From Porticoccaceae bacterium (GTDB lineage Bacteria; Pseudomonadota; Gammaproteobacteria; Pseudomonadales; Porticoccaceae), in assembly GCA_029248755.1 (NCBI GenBank), contig JAQWIR010000007.1, positions 29,166 through 93,165 of the forward strand: a stretch of 64,000 nt of DNA. Reading direction: 5' to 3'. This document shows, piece by piece, positions 10,337 through 20,448 of this stretch. Position numbers and translations under genes: made by a program. How positions within the stretch are numbered: the first letter of the stretch is position 1; the number at the start of each line of letters is the position of its first letter. Under the pieces are notes generated by a model, which saw only the letters and a program-made list of their open reading frames with translations, searched no databases and was not told the origin of the DNA.

Positions 10337-11626
10337 GTGAAATTTTATTCTAAGTATCTTGTTCTATCACTATTATTGTGTGGTCTTATTGGCTGCGACC
10401 AAACATCTAAAGATCAATCTAAGAATCACCTTAATGGACCTTCGGCAAAAGAAATACTAGGTAACCCCAACTATCCAGCGATATCCTATGGTGGCTATCG
10501 TGAAAAAACTCGCGATGATGTGCCGACTGTTGAAGATTTAAAAGAAGATATGCAAATACTCTTTGCCATGGGTGTGCGGATTCTTCGTACCTATAATGCC
10601 TCTCAATTCCCTCAAGCAGAACGAATTCTTGAAGCAATAAAGCAATTAAAGCAGGCAGACGCTAATTTTGAAATGTATGTGATGATAGGTGCATGGATTG
10701 ATTGTAAAAATGCCTGGACAGACATTCCGCCTGTTCACGAAGAAGAAAGTGAAGAAAATAATCGTGCTGAAATTGAAATGGCGGTGACACTGGCTAATCA
10801 ATATCCAGATATTGTTAAAGTGATTGCCGTGGGTAACGAAGCGATGGTGCATTGGGCTACCAAATATTTTGTTTATCCAAAAACCATTCTGAGATGGGTG
10901 AATTATTTACAGGATCTGAAAAAAAATGGTCAACTATCCAATGATGTGTGGATCACTAGTTCAGATAATTATGAATCCTGGGGTGGAGGTCATAAGAATT
11001 ATCATGTAGCAGATTTAGAGGCGCTAATTAAAGCGGTGGATTTTCTTTCAGTACATACCTATCCATTTCATGACTCATACTATAGCCCCAAAAATTGGGG
11101 AGCTCTTGAGGGCGAAGAAAGTTTATCAAAAATAGACATTATTGAGGCCACCATGTTGCGTGCAAAACAGTATGCTATTTTCCAATATCAGGGTGTAGCA
11201 GACTATGTACAAAGCCTAGGGCTGGAAAAACCCATACATATTGGTGAGACTGGATGGTCCTCAGTTGCAGCATCGCTCTATGGCGCATCAGGCTCTAAGG
11301 CAGCTGATGAGCTAAAACTGGGGTTGTATTATCAGCATATGCGCGATTGGGAAAAAGAGTCAGGTATGTCAGTCTTTTATTTCGAGGCTTTTGATGAGCA
11401 GTGGAAAGATCCCAATGATATTAATGGATCGGAAAATCATTTTGGTCTAATTGGGCTAGACAACAAGGTTAAATTTCCTCTTTGGGGTCTGATTGATAAG
11501 CAGACATTTCAAGGACTAAGTCGAGGGGGAAAACCATTAAGTAAAAGCTATAACGGTGATTGGAATTCCCTTTTAAAGGATGCCCAAGAGCCGCCTTTTA
11601 ATGACGGCACTAATTTAGCAGATTAA
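10337..11626 (+). CDS. GH17-type glycosyl hydrolase, predicted lipoprotein
   Basis: Lipobox LLCGLIGC; GYREKTRDDVPTVEDLKEDMQILFAMGVRILRTYNA; AVGNEAMVHW; IHIGETGWSS; FYFEAFDEQWKD. Confidence 0.85.
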   Translation: MKFYSKYLVLSLLLCGLIGCDQTSKDQSKNHLNGPSAKEILGNPNYPAISYGGYREKTRDDVPTVEDLKEDMQILFAMGVRILRTYNASQFPQAERILEAIKQLKQADANFEMYVMIGAWIDCKNAWTDIPPVHEEESEENNRAEIEMAVTLANQYPDIVKVIAVGNEAMVHWATKYFVYPKTILRWVNYLQDLKKNGQLSNDVWITSSDNYESWGGGHKNYHVADLEALIKAVDFLSVHTYPFHDSYYSPKNWGALEGEESLSKIDIIEATMLRAKQYAIFQYQGVADYVQSLGLEKPIHIGETGWSSVAASLYGASGSKAADELKLGLYYQHMRDWEKESGMSVFYFEAFDEQWKDPNDINGSENHFGLIGLDNKVKFPLWGLIDKQTFQGLSRGGKPLSKSYNGDWNSLLKDAQEPPFNDGTNLAD

Positions 11627-11655
11627 AAGTATGCGGTGAAAAATTGAATTATGGC

Positions 11656-13551
11656 CTAGCGATTATTCAATATAATTTCCATTTCATCCATTATATCGTT
11701 CATTCGCTTAATCAGGGCTTTGTAAGGTGCCGCTGTTGCCATATCAATGCCGGCATTTTTCATAAGCTCATAGGGATAATCTGAGCCCCCAGCCTTTAAC
11801 AAATTAATAAAATCTTTTTGTGCTTGTTGATCGCCACTCCTGATTTTTTGCGCAAGATCACTGGCTGCCGCGATTGATGTAGCATACTGAAATACATAAA
11901 AATCATAGTAAAAATGCGGAATATAGGCCCATTCAATGCCATATAAGTCATCTATATTGACCACGCCTTGATCATGACCGTGATAGCGCTTCAATAACTG
12001 TAAATATATAGAGGTTAACTTAGAGCCGGTTAGTACATTCCCCGATTCGACCTCTTCATTAATCTTTAATTCAAATTCAGCAAACATGGTTTGCCTGAAA
12101 AAAGTCCCTCTTAAAGCCTCTAAGCCAATACCTAAATAAAATAGTTTTTCTTCATCCGTAGATGCTTCTTCTATAACCATATCTTGAAGTAGCATTTCAT
12201 TCATAATAGAGGCAGTTTCAGCAATAAATGTAGAGTACCCAGCCGTCTCCCAAGGTTGAACTGAATTGGATAGCACTGAGTGCACCGCATGTCCGTATTC
12301 ATGGGCAAAGGTAGAGGCGCTTTCAAAATTATCATTGTGATTTAGTAGTACATAGGGATGTACGTCATAGGCGCCCCCCGACATATAGGCACCTGAACGC
12401 TTTCCAGGAGAGGGAAAAACATGCATCCAGCGGCCTTTTACCCCCATATCATAAGCAGCCATGTATTCTTCGCCAAGAGGTTCTAGTGCGCGTCGAGTAA
12501 TTGCAATTGAATCTTCAATGCTAAAGGTTTTATCGAGGTTAACTAAGGGAGGATAAATATCGAAGTAGCGCATCTCATCCTCAATACCAAGCATTCTCTT
12601 GCGTAGCTTAAAATACCGATGCAATGTTGGAAGCGCTTGATTAACCTCTGTAACTAAGGTGCGGTAAACCTCAGGCGGCATATTGTCATCAAATAATGCG
12701 CGTCCCATTGAACTCTCATAATTGCGTGCCTCGGTCTTAAAAACTAATCCTTGAACCTGTGAATTCATGATGGCACCTAAGGTCGCTTCGTAGTCTTGCC
12801 ATACCGACCAAAAACTATCAAATACCATTTTTCTATCTTCACGATTGGGTGCTTGTCTTGCTGCAGAGTATCCAGCTTGACTTAGTCTTATTTCTCGGCC
12901 GTCAGACAATGTGACTTGAGGCCAAGGAAGATTGGCGTTGGCTAAAACCGAGTAAATAGAATTAGGGCCGCTGGTTAATTGACCTGTCTTGGCCAGCAGG
13001 GTTTCAATGTCTTTATCCAGAGTATGGGGTGCTCGACGCAATGTATCTGCAGCACTAAAACTGTGCTTATTTAACTTAGGTTCCTCGGCAATAAATTGGT
13101 TAATTTTTTCATCGCCAAGTGCTAGTAATTCAGGGCTATACCAGCTAGTAGAAGCACCTAAATCGGTAAACAAATTTCTAGCTAATTGACTTCGCTCTTC
13201 ATTTTCTGCATCGCGGGTATCAATATCTGCACTTAAGTTGGCATAAATATAGACTCTAACAGCTTCTTTATAAACGCCAGAAATTTGGTCTGATACATAG
13301 AGTAAAGATTGGGCATTTTTGCCCAGACTACCTTGGAGTTTTGACAGTTGCTGGATTTCTCTGGCAACCCTTAGTCGAGCAGCTTCCCATGCCTTCAGAT
13401 CAGCATATAGGTCACTTAAATCCCACTGGTATTTTTCTTCAACATCACTATTAATGGTGGCTTCAGGTTCTTGTTTAATAGCATTACTACTGCATGCAGT
13501 TAAAAAATAGCCAGTTATAATTATCGCGAAAAAACTTTTTTTTATGCTCAT
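11656..13551 (-). CDS. pepF: M3-family oligoendopeptidase F-like zinc metallopeptidase, lipoprotein
   Basis: HExxH as FAHEYGHAVHS; M3 context GAYDVHPYVLLNHNDNFESASTFAHEYGH; lipobox FLTAC. Confidence 0.9.
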   Translation of the reverse strand: MSIKKSFFAIIITGYFLTACSSNAIKQEPEATINSDVEEKYQWDLSDLYADLKAWEAARLRVAREIQQLSKLQGSLGKNAQSLLYVSDQISGVYKEAVRVYIYANLSADIDTRDAENEERSQLARNLFTDLGASTSWYSPELLALGDEKINQFIAEEPKLNKHSFSAADTLRRAPHTLDKDIETLLAKTGQLTSGPNSIYSVLANANLPWPQVTLSDGREIRLSQAGYSAARQAPNREDRKMVFDSFWSVWQDYEATLGAIMNSQVQGLVFKTEARNYESSMGRALFDDNMPPEVYRTLVTEVNQALPTLHRYFKLRKRMLGIEDEMRYFDIYPPLVNLDKTFSIEDSIAITRRALEPLGEEYMAAYDMGVKGRWMHVFPSPGKRSGAYMSGGAYDVHPYVLLNHNDNFESASTFAHEYGHAVHSVLSNSVQPWETAGYSTFIAETASIMNEMLLQDMVIEEASTDEEKLFYLGIGLEALRGTFFRQTMFAEFELKINEEVESGNVLTGSKLTSIYLQLLKRYHGHDQGVVNIDDLYGIEWAYIPHFYYDFYVFQYATSIAAASDLAQKIRSGDQQAQKDFINLLKAGGSDYPYELMKNAGIDMATAAPYKALIKRMNDIMDEMEIILNNR

Positions 13552-13739
13552 TTTTTTCCTGTATAAAACTTTAATTTAAGACAATATTTTAAAATAACAC
13601 TCTAATGATCAGCAAATTATCATGTTATGAAAACCTGTCAATAAGACATATTAAACTTTTGGCTCTTTTCAGAGCATATTTGCCACTAACGCTATATTCT
13701 TTGTAGAATTTGAAAGTCTAATCTGTAGGTCACTATGAA

Positions 13740-14561
13740 ATGTGCAGAATAATACTATGTATATATTTTAGTCTATTTTCAATATCCTCATTTGCTTGGT
13801 GGGATAAAGAGCATCAAATTGTGGCAATGATTGCCGAAAAAAATTTATCCCATGTGGCAAAAAAACAGGTAAATATATTGCTCAATGACAACAATTTATC
13901 TGATGTAGCCAACTGGGCCGATACAATTAAATCTCAATCAAAATGGTCCCATAGCAAGTCTTGGCACTATATGAATACCGATCAAAATAAAAACTTTGCT
14001 AGCTATAAAATGATAGTCGGTGGAGATATTTTATGGGCCCTAAATTATTTTTACCAGCAGTTAAAAAAGACAGATAACTCATTAAAAAACAGGCGAGAAG
14101 CGCTGATGTTTTTTATACATTTGGTGGGGGATATTCATCAGCCATTACATGCAGGAAAAGCCAGTGATAAAGGCGGTAATAGGGTGCCTGTAATTTGGAA
14201 AAACCAGTCGCATAAAACTAATTTACATAAGGTTTGGGATGGTCTTTTAACTCAAACAGATTTAACCCCTTCCAAAGTGGCAAGAAAAATTGATAATAGT
14301 TCATCATCTGATAGAGCTGTATGGCAAGATGCTCCTTTTGAAGTCTGGATCAAAGAATCATCTGAATTAATTGAAAATATATATGATTTTGGCGACAAAA
14401 ATAAAGGCAAGAAAATTATAAATTTAGGGGTTAAGTATCAATTGATAAATAGACCTGTTGCCGAAAGGCGTATCCTGCAAGCAGGCGTTCGTTTAGCGCA
14501 TTATTTAAACTTAGCATTTGAAGTAAAACCACCAGTTACAGTTACTACACAAACATACTAA
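13740..14561 (+). CDS. S1/P1-type nuclease (secreted)
   Basis: Signal peptide ending ...SSFA then WWDKEHQIVAMIAEKNL; WHYMNTD; FFIHLVGDIHQPLHAG. Confidence 0.88.
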   Translation: MCRIILCIYFSLFSISSFAWWDKEHQIVAMIAEKNLSHVAKKQVNILLNDNNLSDVANWADTIKSQSKWSHSKSWHYMNTDQNKNFASYKMIVGGDILWALNYFYQQLKKTDNSLKNRREALMFFIHLVGDIHQPLHAGKASDKGGNRVPVIWKNQSHKTNLHKVWDGLLTQTDLTPSKVARKIDNSSSSDRAVWQDAPFEVWIKESSELIENIYDFGDKNKGKKIINLGVKYQLINRPVAERRILQAGVRLAHYLNLAFEVKPPVTVTTQTY

Positions 14562-14829
14562 TTGAACAACCTATACAAAATACCTAATTTTAATGCAAAT
14601 TTTTATAGTCAAAATTGCGACCATTTTGACGCAAAAAAACTACCTTTTGTCGCAGTGATTTTAGGTGCGACTAGGGTGAGTCCCTGTTATCGCATATCTG
14701 GCTGTTTCGTCTCAAAAACAATGTCTTTAGTGGCGGTACGTTGTACTTTATGTGCTTGATCTAGGCTGGCATAAAATCTACAAGCACTCAGTCTGAAGTT
14801 TAAAGTTTTAATTTAGGGGGTTTAACAAC

Positions 14830-17800
14830 ATGTTATTCAAGAAAAAAGTTCTTTCTAGTAGTGTAGCTCTAGCCTTGGTTGGCGCAACTATGCCTGCACT
14901 TGCTCAGGATGAAGGTCTTGAGATCGAAGAGGTTATTGTTGAGGGTGGTATTCGAGCCAGTCTTAAAAAGTCAATGGATATTAAACGCGACACGGTTGGT
15001 GTTGCTGATGCTATTTCTGCAGAAGATATGGGTAAATTTCCAGATACTAACCTTGCAGAAGCTCTACAGAGAATTACCGGCGTATCCATTGAGCGCTCAC
15101 GCGGTGAAGGTAGTAAAGTAACCGTACGAGGCTTTGGTCCTGATTATAACATGGTAACCCTAAACGGCCGTCAAATGCCGACCCACAGTGGTACTAGCCG
15201 GGCTTATGATTTTGGTGATATTGCATCAGAAGGTATTTCAGCAGTTGTTATCCATAAAACTGGTAATGCATCGGCTCCATCAGGTGGCATTGGTTCTACC
15301 ATTAATATCTTAACCACTAAACCTCTTGAAGCAGGCGATGTAATATCTCTTGGTGCAAAGCGTGTATTTGATACTTCAACTGTCACTGGCGCAGATTCCA
15401 CTGAAGAGTATGCAGGTTTATTTTCTCAGACATTTGCAGACGATACTGTAGGCGTTTCTCTTAGTTTCTCTAGTCAGAATCGTAACAACGCAGATCGTTT
15501 TGGTAATGTTGGAGGCTGGAATAGCCACTTCGCCTCAACTGAAAACGCTCGTTTAGGTATTCCGGGTGATGTTGTAGGTGGCGAACGCCACCTAAACCGA
15601 CCAGAAATTGGTGACCACTTTGATGAAAACTGTGACGTTGACGCTGTAAACTGTGAGTTTGAGTCTATTTCTATTCCTCAAAGTGTTGGTTACAATCTTT
15701 CTGAATTTGAATCTTCGCGTTTGAACGGACAGCTTACTTTGCAGTGGCGTCCTTTCGATTCAATGACAGTCACTCATGATATTACAGGCACTTCTTATGA
15801 GTTAGATAGATCATACAATGATCTATCAGCCTGGTTTAATGGTCAGGGTTCTATTGGTCAAACTTCTGAATGGGATAGCGAAGCTATTTCAACACCATTA
15901 ATGTACCGTGAGCACGGTGCAAATAATGACTTTGCTATGGGTGTAGGTCGTGATGGCAGTAAAAACACCAATGTTTCGCGTGGTTGGAATATTGAGTGGT
16001 TTGCAAGTGATAACCTTCAATTAAATCTTGATTGGCATGATTCATATGCTCATCAGAGAGCAAACAGCCCGTTTGGTACTAGTTCACTGGTTACCATGGC
16101 TAGTTTTAACCGGACTGTCTCTAAAGTTTACTTTACTGAAGACTTCCCAATTTTGGAGTTAGGCTTAAACCCAGCTGATCCAAATACTGTTCAAGAGGGC
16201 GGTGAAGCGCGTCCTTTATATGCTGACGATATGGTCATTACTGGTAGTGTATTTAGTAATGGTAAATCTAAGATGAATATCGAACAAACACGATTCACCG
16301 GTTCTTATGACTTTGGTGAAGTAACAGGTATTGATTTTGGTATTGAAAAAACCGTAGTAGATAACCGCTCACTAGGTTCAAATGTGCAACGTGATACTTG
16401 GGGTGGTATTTCAGACCCTGGTTATATCAGTGACGTATTGGTTAGAACTACAATGGCGGATAATTTTGATTCGCTCTCCGGTGGAGAAGACGATCTTCGT
16501 CAAGTTGAATCTTTTTATACTTCATTGGAAGACTTAACTGATTTAGCGAGACTACTTCCAGTAACCGAGGTTGATAGCATTGCTTCTGGTACATGTGTAC
16601 CTGAGCCATTCAGAGATTTCTACTGTGCTTCAGATGACTGGACGGTTGACAAAGCTACTGCAGAAGAAACTCTAGGTGCTTATATTCAGCTTAAGTTTGA
16701 TGGCGAAATTGGTGATTATCCGGTTAATGCAAGACTTGGTTATCGCTATGAGCAAACTGATGTTATTTCAACTGCTTCTGTGCCTAAGTATCAAAATACA
16801 TCTTGGACAGGTGGTAATGAATTTAACCTTATTCCGGGAGCAGAGGTTGTAGAGGAGCCAATGAATGGTGACTACGATCTTGAGTTACCAAACTTTGATA
16901 TTAATATTTCCTTATCAGATGATGTGGTCGCTAGATTCTCAACCAGTAAGACGGTAACTCGACCTAGCTATGAAGATATTAAAGGCGGTACTTCTGCCAA
17001 TGGTACTTCTTTCAAGTATGGTAATGTTTCCGCTAGTCGGGGTTCACCTGGTTTGTTGCCTATTGAAGCGACAAACTTTGATTTCTCAACTGAGTGGTAT
17101 TACAGCGACGCTAGTTATATGTCCGTAGGCTATTTCAAAAAGGCGACTGAAAACTTTATTGGGACAACTACAGAGCTGGACGTTATCATTCCAGAATGGG
17201 ACGGTTTAACGGATGTTACCAGTGGTGGTTTATGGCAAGAAGCTGCAGATCTAGGTGGAGTTGCAGTAAATGATTTTGCAGGGATTAAGCAGTTCTTACC
17301 CTCAATACCTACTTCTGATAATCCTTTAATGTCGACAGCAGACAATGATCCTTTGTTGTTCAGTTTAAGTTATCCAGTAAACCAGAAAGATGCCAATGTT
17401 TATGGTTGGGAGTTTAACGTTCAGCATAACTTTGGTGAGAGCGGGTTTGGCTTTATCGCCAACTATACAAAAGCATGGTCAGATGTAGGCTATGTTGCTA
17501 CGCCTACAACACAACCTTGTCCAGAAGAGTTAATTAATACAGACGCTAAATGTATGATTAGTCAGTTTGCCCTAAGCGGCCTGAGTGACTCGGCTAACTT
17601 GATTGCGTTTTATGATAAAGACGGTCTTAACGCTCGTATAGCCTACAACTGGCGCGATGACTTCTTTAACGGTGATGGACAGGGTCAGGGTGCGTTTTAT
17701 GATGATGACGGTGAGAGAAGAATTGGCAATAACCCAACTCAAACTCAAGCCTATGGTCAAGTTGATATGAGCGCAAGCTATGAAATAAATGACAACCTAA

Positions 17801-17928
17801 CACTGTTTGCTGATGGTATTAATGTGACTAACGAGGGCTATAGACTCTATGGTCGTACAAAGCAACAGGTTCTTCGCTCGGGTCAAACCGGTGCCAGATA
17901 TAATCTAGGTGTTCGCTATAACTTCTAA
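14830..17928 (+). CDS. TonB-dependent receptor (carbohydrate-type)
   Basis: Signal peptide, IEEVIVEGGIRASLKKSMDIKRDTVGVADAISAEDMGKFPDTNLAEALQRITGVSIER plug; C-terminal aromatic RYNLGVRYNF. Confidence 0.95.
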   Translation: MLFKKKVLSSSVALALVGATMPALAQDEGLEIEEVIVEGGIRASLKKSMDIKRDTVGVADAISAEDMGKFPDTNLAEALQRITGVSIERSRGEGSKVTVRGFGPDYNMVTLNGRQMPTHSGTSRAYDFGDIASEGISAVVIHKTGNASAPSGGIGSTINILTTKPLEAGDVISLGAKRVFDTSTVTGADSTEEYAGLFSQTFADDTVGVSLSFSSQNRNNADRFGNVGGWNSHFASTENARLGIPGDVVGGERHLNRPEIGDHFDENCDVDAVNCEFESISIPQSVGYNLSEFESSRLNGQLTLQWRPFDSMTVTHDITGTSYELDRSYNDLSAWFNGQGSIGQTSEWDSEAISTPLMYREHGANNDFAMGVGRDGSKNTNVSRGWNIEWFASDNLQLNLDWHDSYAHQRANSPFGTSSLVTMASFNRTVSKVYFTEDFPILELGLNPADPNTVQEGGEARPLYADDMVITGSVFSNGKSKMNIEQTRFTGSYDFGEVTGIDFGIEKTVVDNRSLGSNVQRDTWGGISDPGYISDVLVRTTMADNFDSLSGGEDDLRQVESFYTSLEDLTDLARLLPVTEVDSIASGTCVPEPFRDFYCASDDWTVDKATAEETLGAYIQLKFDGEIGDYPVNARLGYRYEQTDVISTASVPKYQNTSWTGGNEFNLIPGAEVVEEPMNGDYDLELPNFDINISLSDDVVARFSTSKTVTRPSYEDIKGGTSANGTSFKYGNVSASRGSPGLLPIEATNFDFSTEWYYSDASYMSVGYFKKATENFIGTTTELDVIIPEWDGLTDVTSGGLWQEAADLGGVAVNDFAGIKQFLPSIPTSDNPLMSTADNDPLLFSLSYPVNQKDANVYGWEFNVQHNFGESGFGFIANYTKAWSDVGYVATPTTQPCPEELINTDAKCMISQFALSGLSDSANLIAFYDKDGLNARIAYNWRDDFFNGDGQGQGAFYDDDGERRIGNNPTQTQAYGQVDMSASYEINDNLTLFADGINVTNEGYRLYGRTKQQVLRSGQTGARYNLGVRYNF

Positions 17929-17964
17929 TTTATAGATTCTCTGTGAATTAGTTGAAGTAAGACT

Positions 17965-17995
17965 AAAGAAGCCGCTTAATTTAAGCGGCTTCTTT
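17965..17995. terminator. Intrinsic terminator after TonB receptor
   Basis: AAAGAAGCCGCTTAATTTAAGCGGCTTCTTT. Confidence 0.9.
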
Positions 17996-18099
17996 GTATT
18001 TAACGTATAACAAGACACAACACAGAACGCTTTGAAGTCTGTATACTGAAAAACTGTTTAGATTTCACCTTAATTTAAATAAAGCACTAAATTATTGAC

Positions 18100-19677
18100 A
18101 TGAAAAATACTATTAATCGAGTTGTAATTGTTGGTGGGGGTACAGCTGGCTGGTTATCAGCAGGTATCATCGCTGCAGAACACTTTGTGAAAAAAAATAA
18201 TGCTACTGACAATCATAATTTTCAGCTCTATTTGATTGAGTCGCCAGACATACCTACCATTGGTGTGGGTGAGGGTACCTGGCCATCAATGCGCTCAACA
18301 TTGAAAAAAATAGGAATTTCTGAAACTGATTTCTTTCGACAATGCAGTGCTAGCTTTAAACAGGGTACTCAGTTTCATAATTGGACCTATGGTGAAGATG
18401 ATACTTACACCCATCCTTTCACAGTGCCACATAACTTTAATGAGACAAATCTAGCCCCTCATTGGCAACAACTAAGAGAAAAAATTAATTTTGCTAATGC
18501 TGTGAATCCGCAAAGTGCACTTTTTAATAACCAGTTAGCCCCTAAAAACATTGCGACGCCTGAATATGCTTTTCATGTGAATTATGGCTACCATTTAGAC
18601 GCTGGTAAATTTGCTGAGCTGTTACGTCAACACTGTGTTGACAATCTTGGCGTTGAATATGTTAGTGCCAATATGACTGCTATAAACTCAGGGGAAAATG
18701 GTGATATAGCGTCTATTTCAACAGACACCCATGGTGAGATTACCGGTGATTTATTTATTGATTGTAGCGGCTCAAGAGCGCTGTTGTTAGGTGAGCACTA
18801 TGGCATACCTTTGGTTAGTAAAAATCAGTATTTATTCAATAATTCTGCATTAGCTGCCCAGGTTCCCTATCAAAGTCCAGAGGCTCCAATTCAGTCTGCA
18901 ACACTTTCTACTGCACAGACTGCTGGGTGGATATGGGATATAGGATTGCCAACCAGAAGGGGAATAGGTCATATATATTCAAGTGACTATACCACCGAAG
19001 AAAGCGCTCGCACTGAATTACTAAATTATATAGCCACAACCGCCAGCGAAGATGCAGCAGACAATGCAAGTATTCGTAAGATAACCTTTGACCCTGGGCA
19101 TAGAGAAAAGTTTTGGCATAAGAATTGTGTCGCCATTGGTATGTCATCAGGTTTTATAGAGCCACTTGAAGCCTCAGCTTTGGTGTTAGTAGAGCTATCT
19201 GCAGCTATGATTGCAGAGCAATTGCCAGCCAATAGAAAAATAATGGATATAGTGGCTAAGCGGTTTAATGATAAGTTTTTATATCGCTGGGATCGTATTG
19301 TTGATTTTTTGAAACTCCACTATGTACTAACTCAAAGAACTGACACTAAATACTGGGTTGATAATTGTCATCCATCATCGATTCCAGATAGTCTTCAAGA
19401 GTTAATGGAAATTTGGCAGTATCAACCTCCTTGGCATCGAGATACTAAACATGCGGATGAAATGTTTCCATCTGCCAGTTTTCAGTACATTCTTTATGGT
19501 ATGGATTTCAAAACCCTGTTAGATACAAGTCTTAAGCGCTCAGATCGCGAAGCAGGGGCTAAGGCAATGAGATTATTTACTGAAAATGCCAAGCGCACAG
19601 AGCAGTTAATGAACACAATGCCTGCCAACAGAGAGCTAATAAACAAGATTTATAAATATGGATTTCAAAAAATTTAA
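18100..19677 (+). CDS. Flavin-dependent tryptophan-halogenase family protein
   Basis: GGGTAGWLSA FAD motif, VGEGTWPSM, SFKQGTQFHNW, and GWIWDIGLP at the WxWxIP position. Confidence 0.88.
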   Translation: MKNTINRVVIVGGGTAGWLSAGIIAAEHFVKKNNATDNHNFQLYLIESPDIPTIGVGEGTWPSMRSTLKKIGISETDFFRQCSASFKQGTQFHNWTYGEDDTYTHPFTVPHNFNETNLAPHWQQLREKINFANAVNPQSALFNNQLAPKNIATPEYAFHVNYGYHLDAGKFAELLRQHCVDNLGVEYVSANMTAINSGENGDIASISTDTHGEITGDLFIDCSGSRALLLGEHYGIPLVSKNQYLFNNSALAAQVPYQSPEAPIQSATLSTAQTAGWIWDIGLPTRRGIGHIYSSDYTTEESARTELLNYIATTASEDAADNASIRKITFDPGHREKFWHKNCVAIGMSSGFIEPLEASALVLVELSAAMIAEQLPANRKIMDIVAKRFNDKFLYRWDRIVDFLKLHYVLTQRTDTKYWVDNCHPSSIPDSLQELMEIWQYQPPWHRDTKHADEMFPSASFQYILYGMDFKTLLDTSLKRSDREAGAKAMRLFTENAKRTEQLMNTMPANRELINKIYKYGFQKI

Positions 19678-19714
19678 TTTTTTAAGCCAAGCTTAAAAGC
19701 CCCATGGAGAACAG

Positions 19715-20428
19715 ATGAGTAACTTTGAGGTTTTAAACCCCACAACACATAAAAATACCTGTGTCATGACAGAGCGTTCAGAGGCGCTGGGCGATAATGT
19801 TCAATATGCCTTAACTTTTCCATTGGAGTTTAGAAATATACAGTCCTGTTATCCAATTTTCTTTTCAAAGAGTGGAGAAACCGGTGAGTTCTTCCCTTTA
19901 GCCTTATTTGGATTTGAACAGAATGAGAACCTATTTCTTGATGATTCAGGTTGGAATGCCACTTATACCCCGATGATGGTGGAGCGGCAGCCTTTTTTAA
20001 TCGGCTACCAAGGCCCTGATGATGATCTGAAACCCATTGTTTCAATTGATATGGATAGTCCAAAAATTAGCCAAGAAAATGGACAAAATCTATTTGATAA
20101 GCATTCACAGCCTACCGAGTTTCTTAAAAATATGATGATTAAATTGGAATCACTCCATCATGGTCATGAGCATAACAAAGGTTTTATTACAGCTTTGACA
20201 GTGGAGGATCTTTTAGAGCCATTTACCCTTGAAATCACCCTCGATAATGGTTCTACTAATCAGCTAATAGGCTTCTATACCATCAATGAAAATAAACTAC
20301 TCCAGCTTGATGGCCCTACTTTGGCTGACTTTAATAGCAAGGGATATCTTCAGCCAATTTATATGGCAGTGGCCTCTTATGCTCGCATTAGGGCATTAAT
20401 TGATAAGAAAAATATCTTAAGTAAATAG
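19715..20428 (+). CDS. SapC family protein
   Basis: YALTFPLEFRNIQSCYPIFFSK...FFPLALFGFEQNENLFLDDSGWNATYTPMMVERQPFLIG. Confidence 0.88.
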   Translation: MSNFEVLNPTTHKNTCVMTERSEALGDNVQYALTFPLEFRNIQSCYPIFFSKSGETGEFFPLALFGFEQNENLFLDDSGWNATYTPMMVERQPFLIGYQGPDDDLKPIVSIDMDSPKISQENGQNLFDKHSQPTEFLKNMMIKLESLHHGHEHNKGFITALTVEDLLEPFTLEITLDNGSTNQLIGFYTINENKLLQLDGPTLADFNSKGYLQPIYMAVASYARIRALIDKKNILSK

Positions 20429-20448
20429 TAATAAATGAGGAAGTAAGT

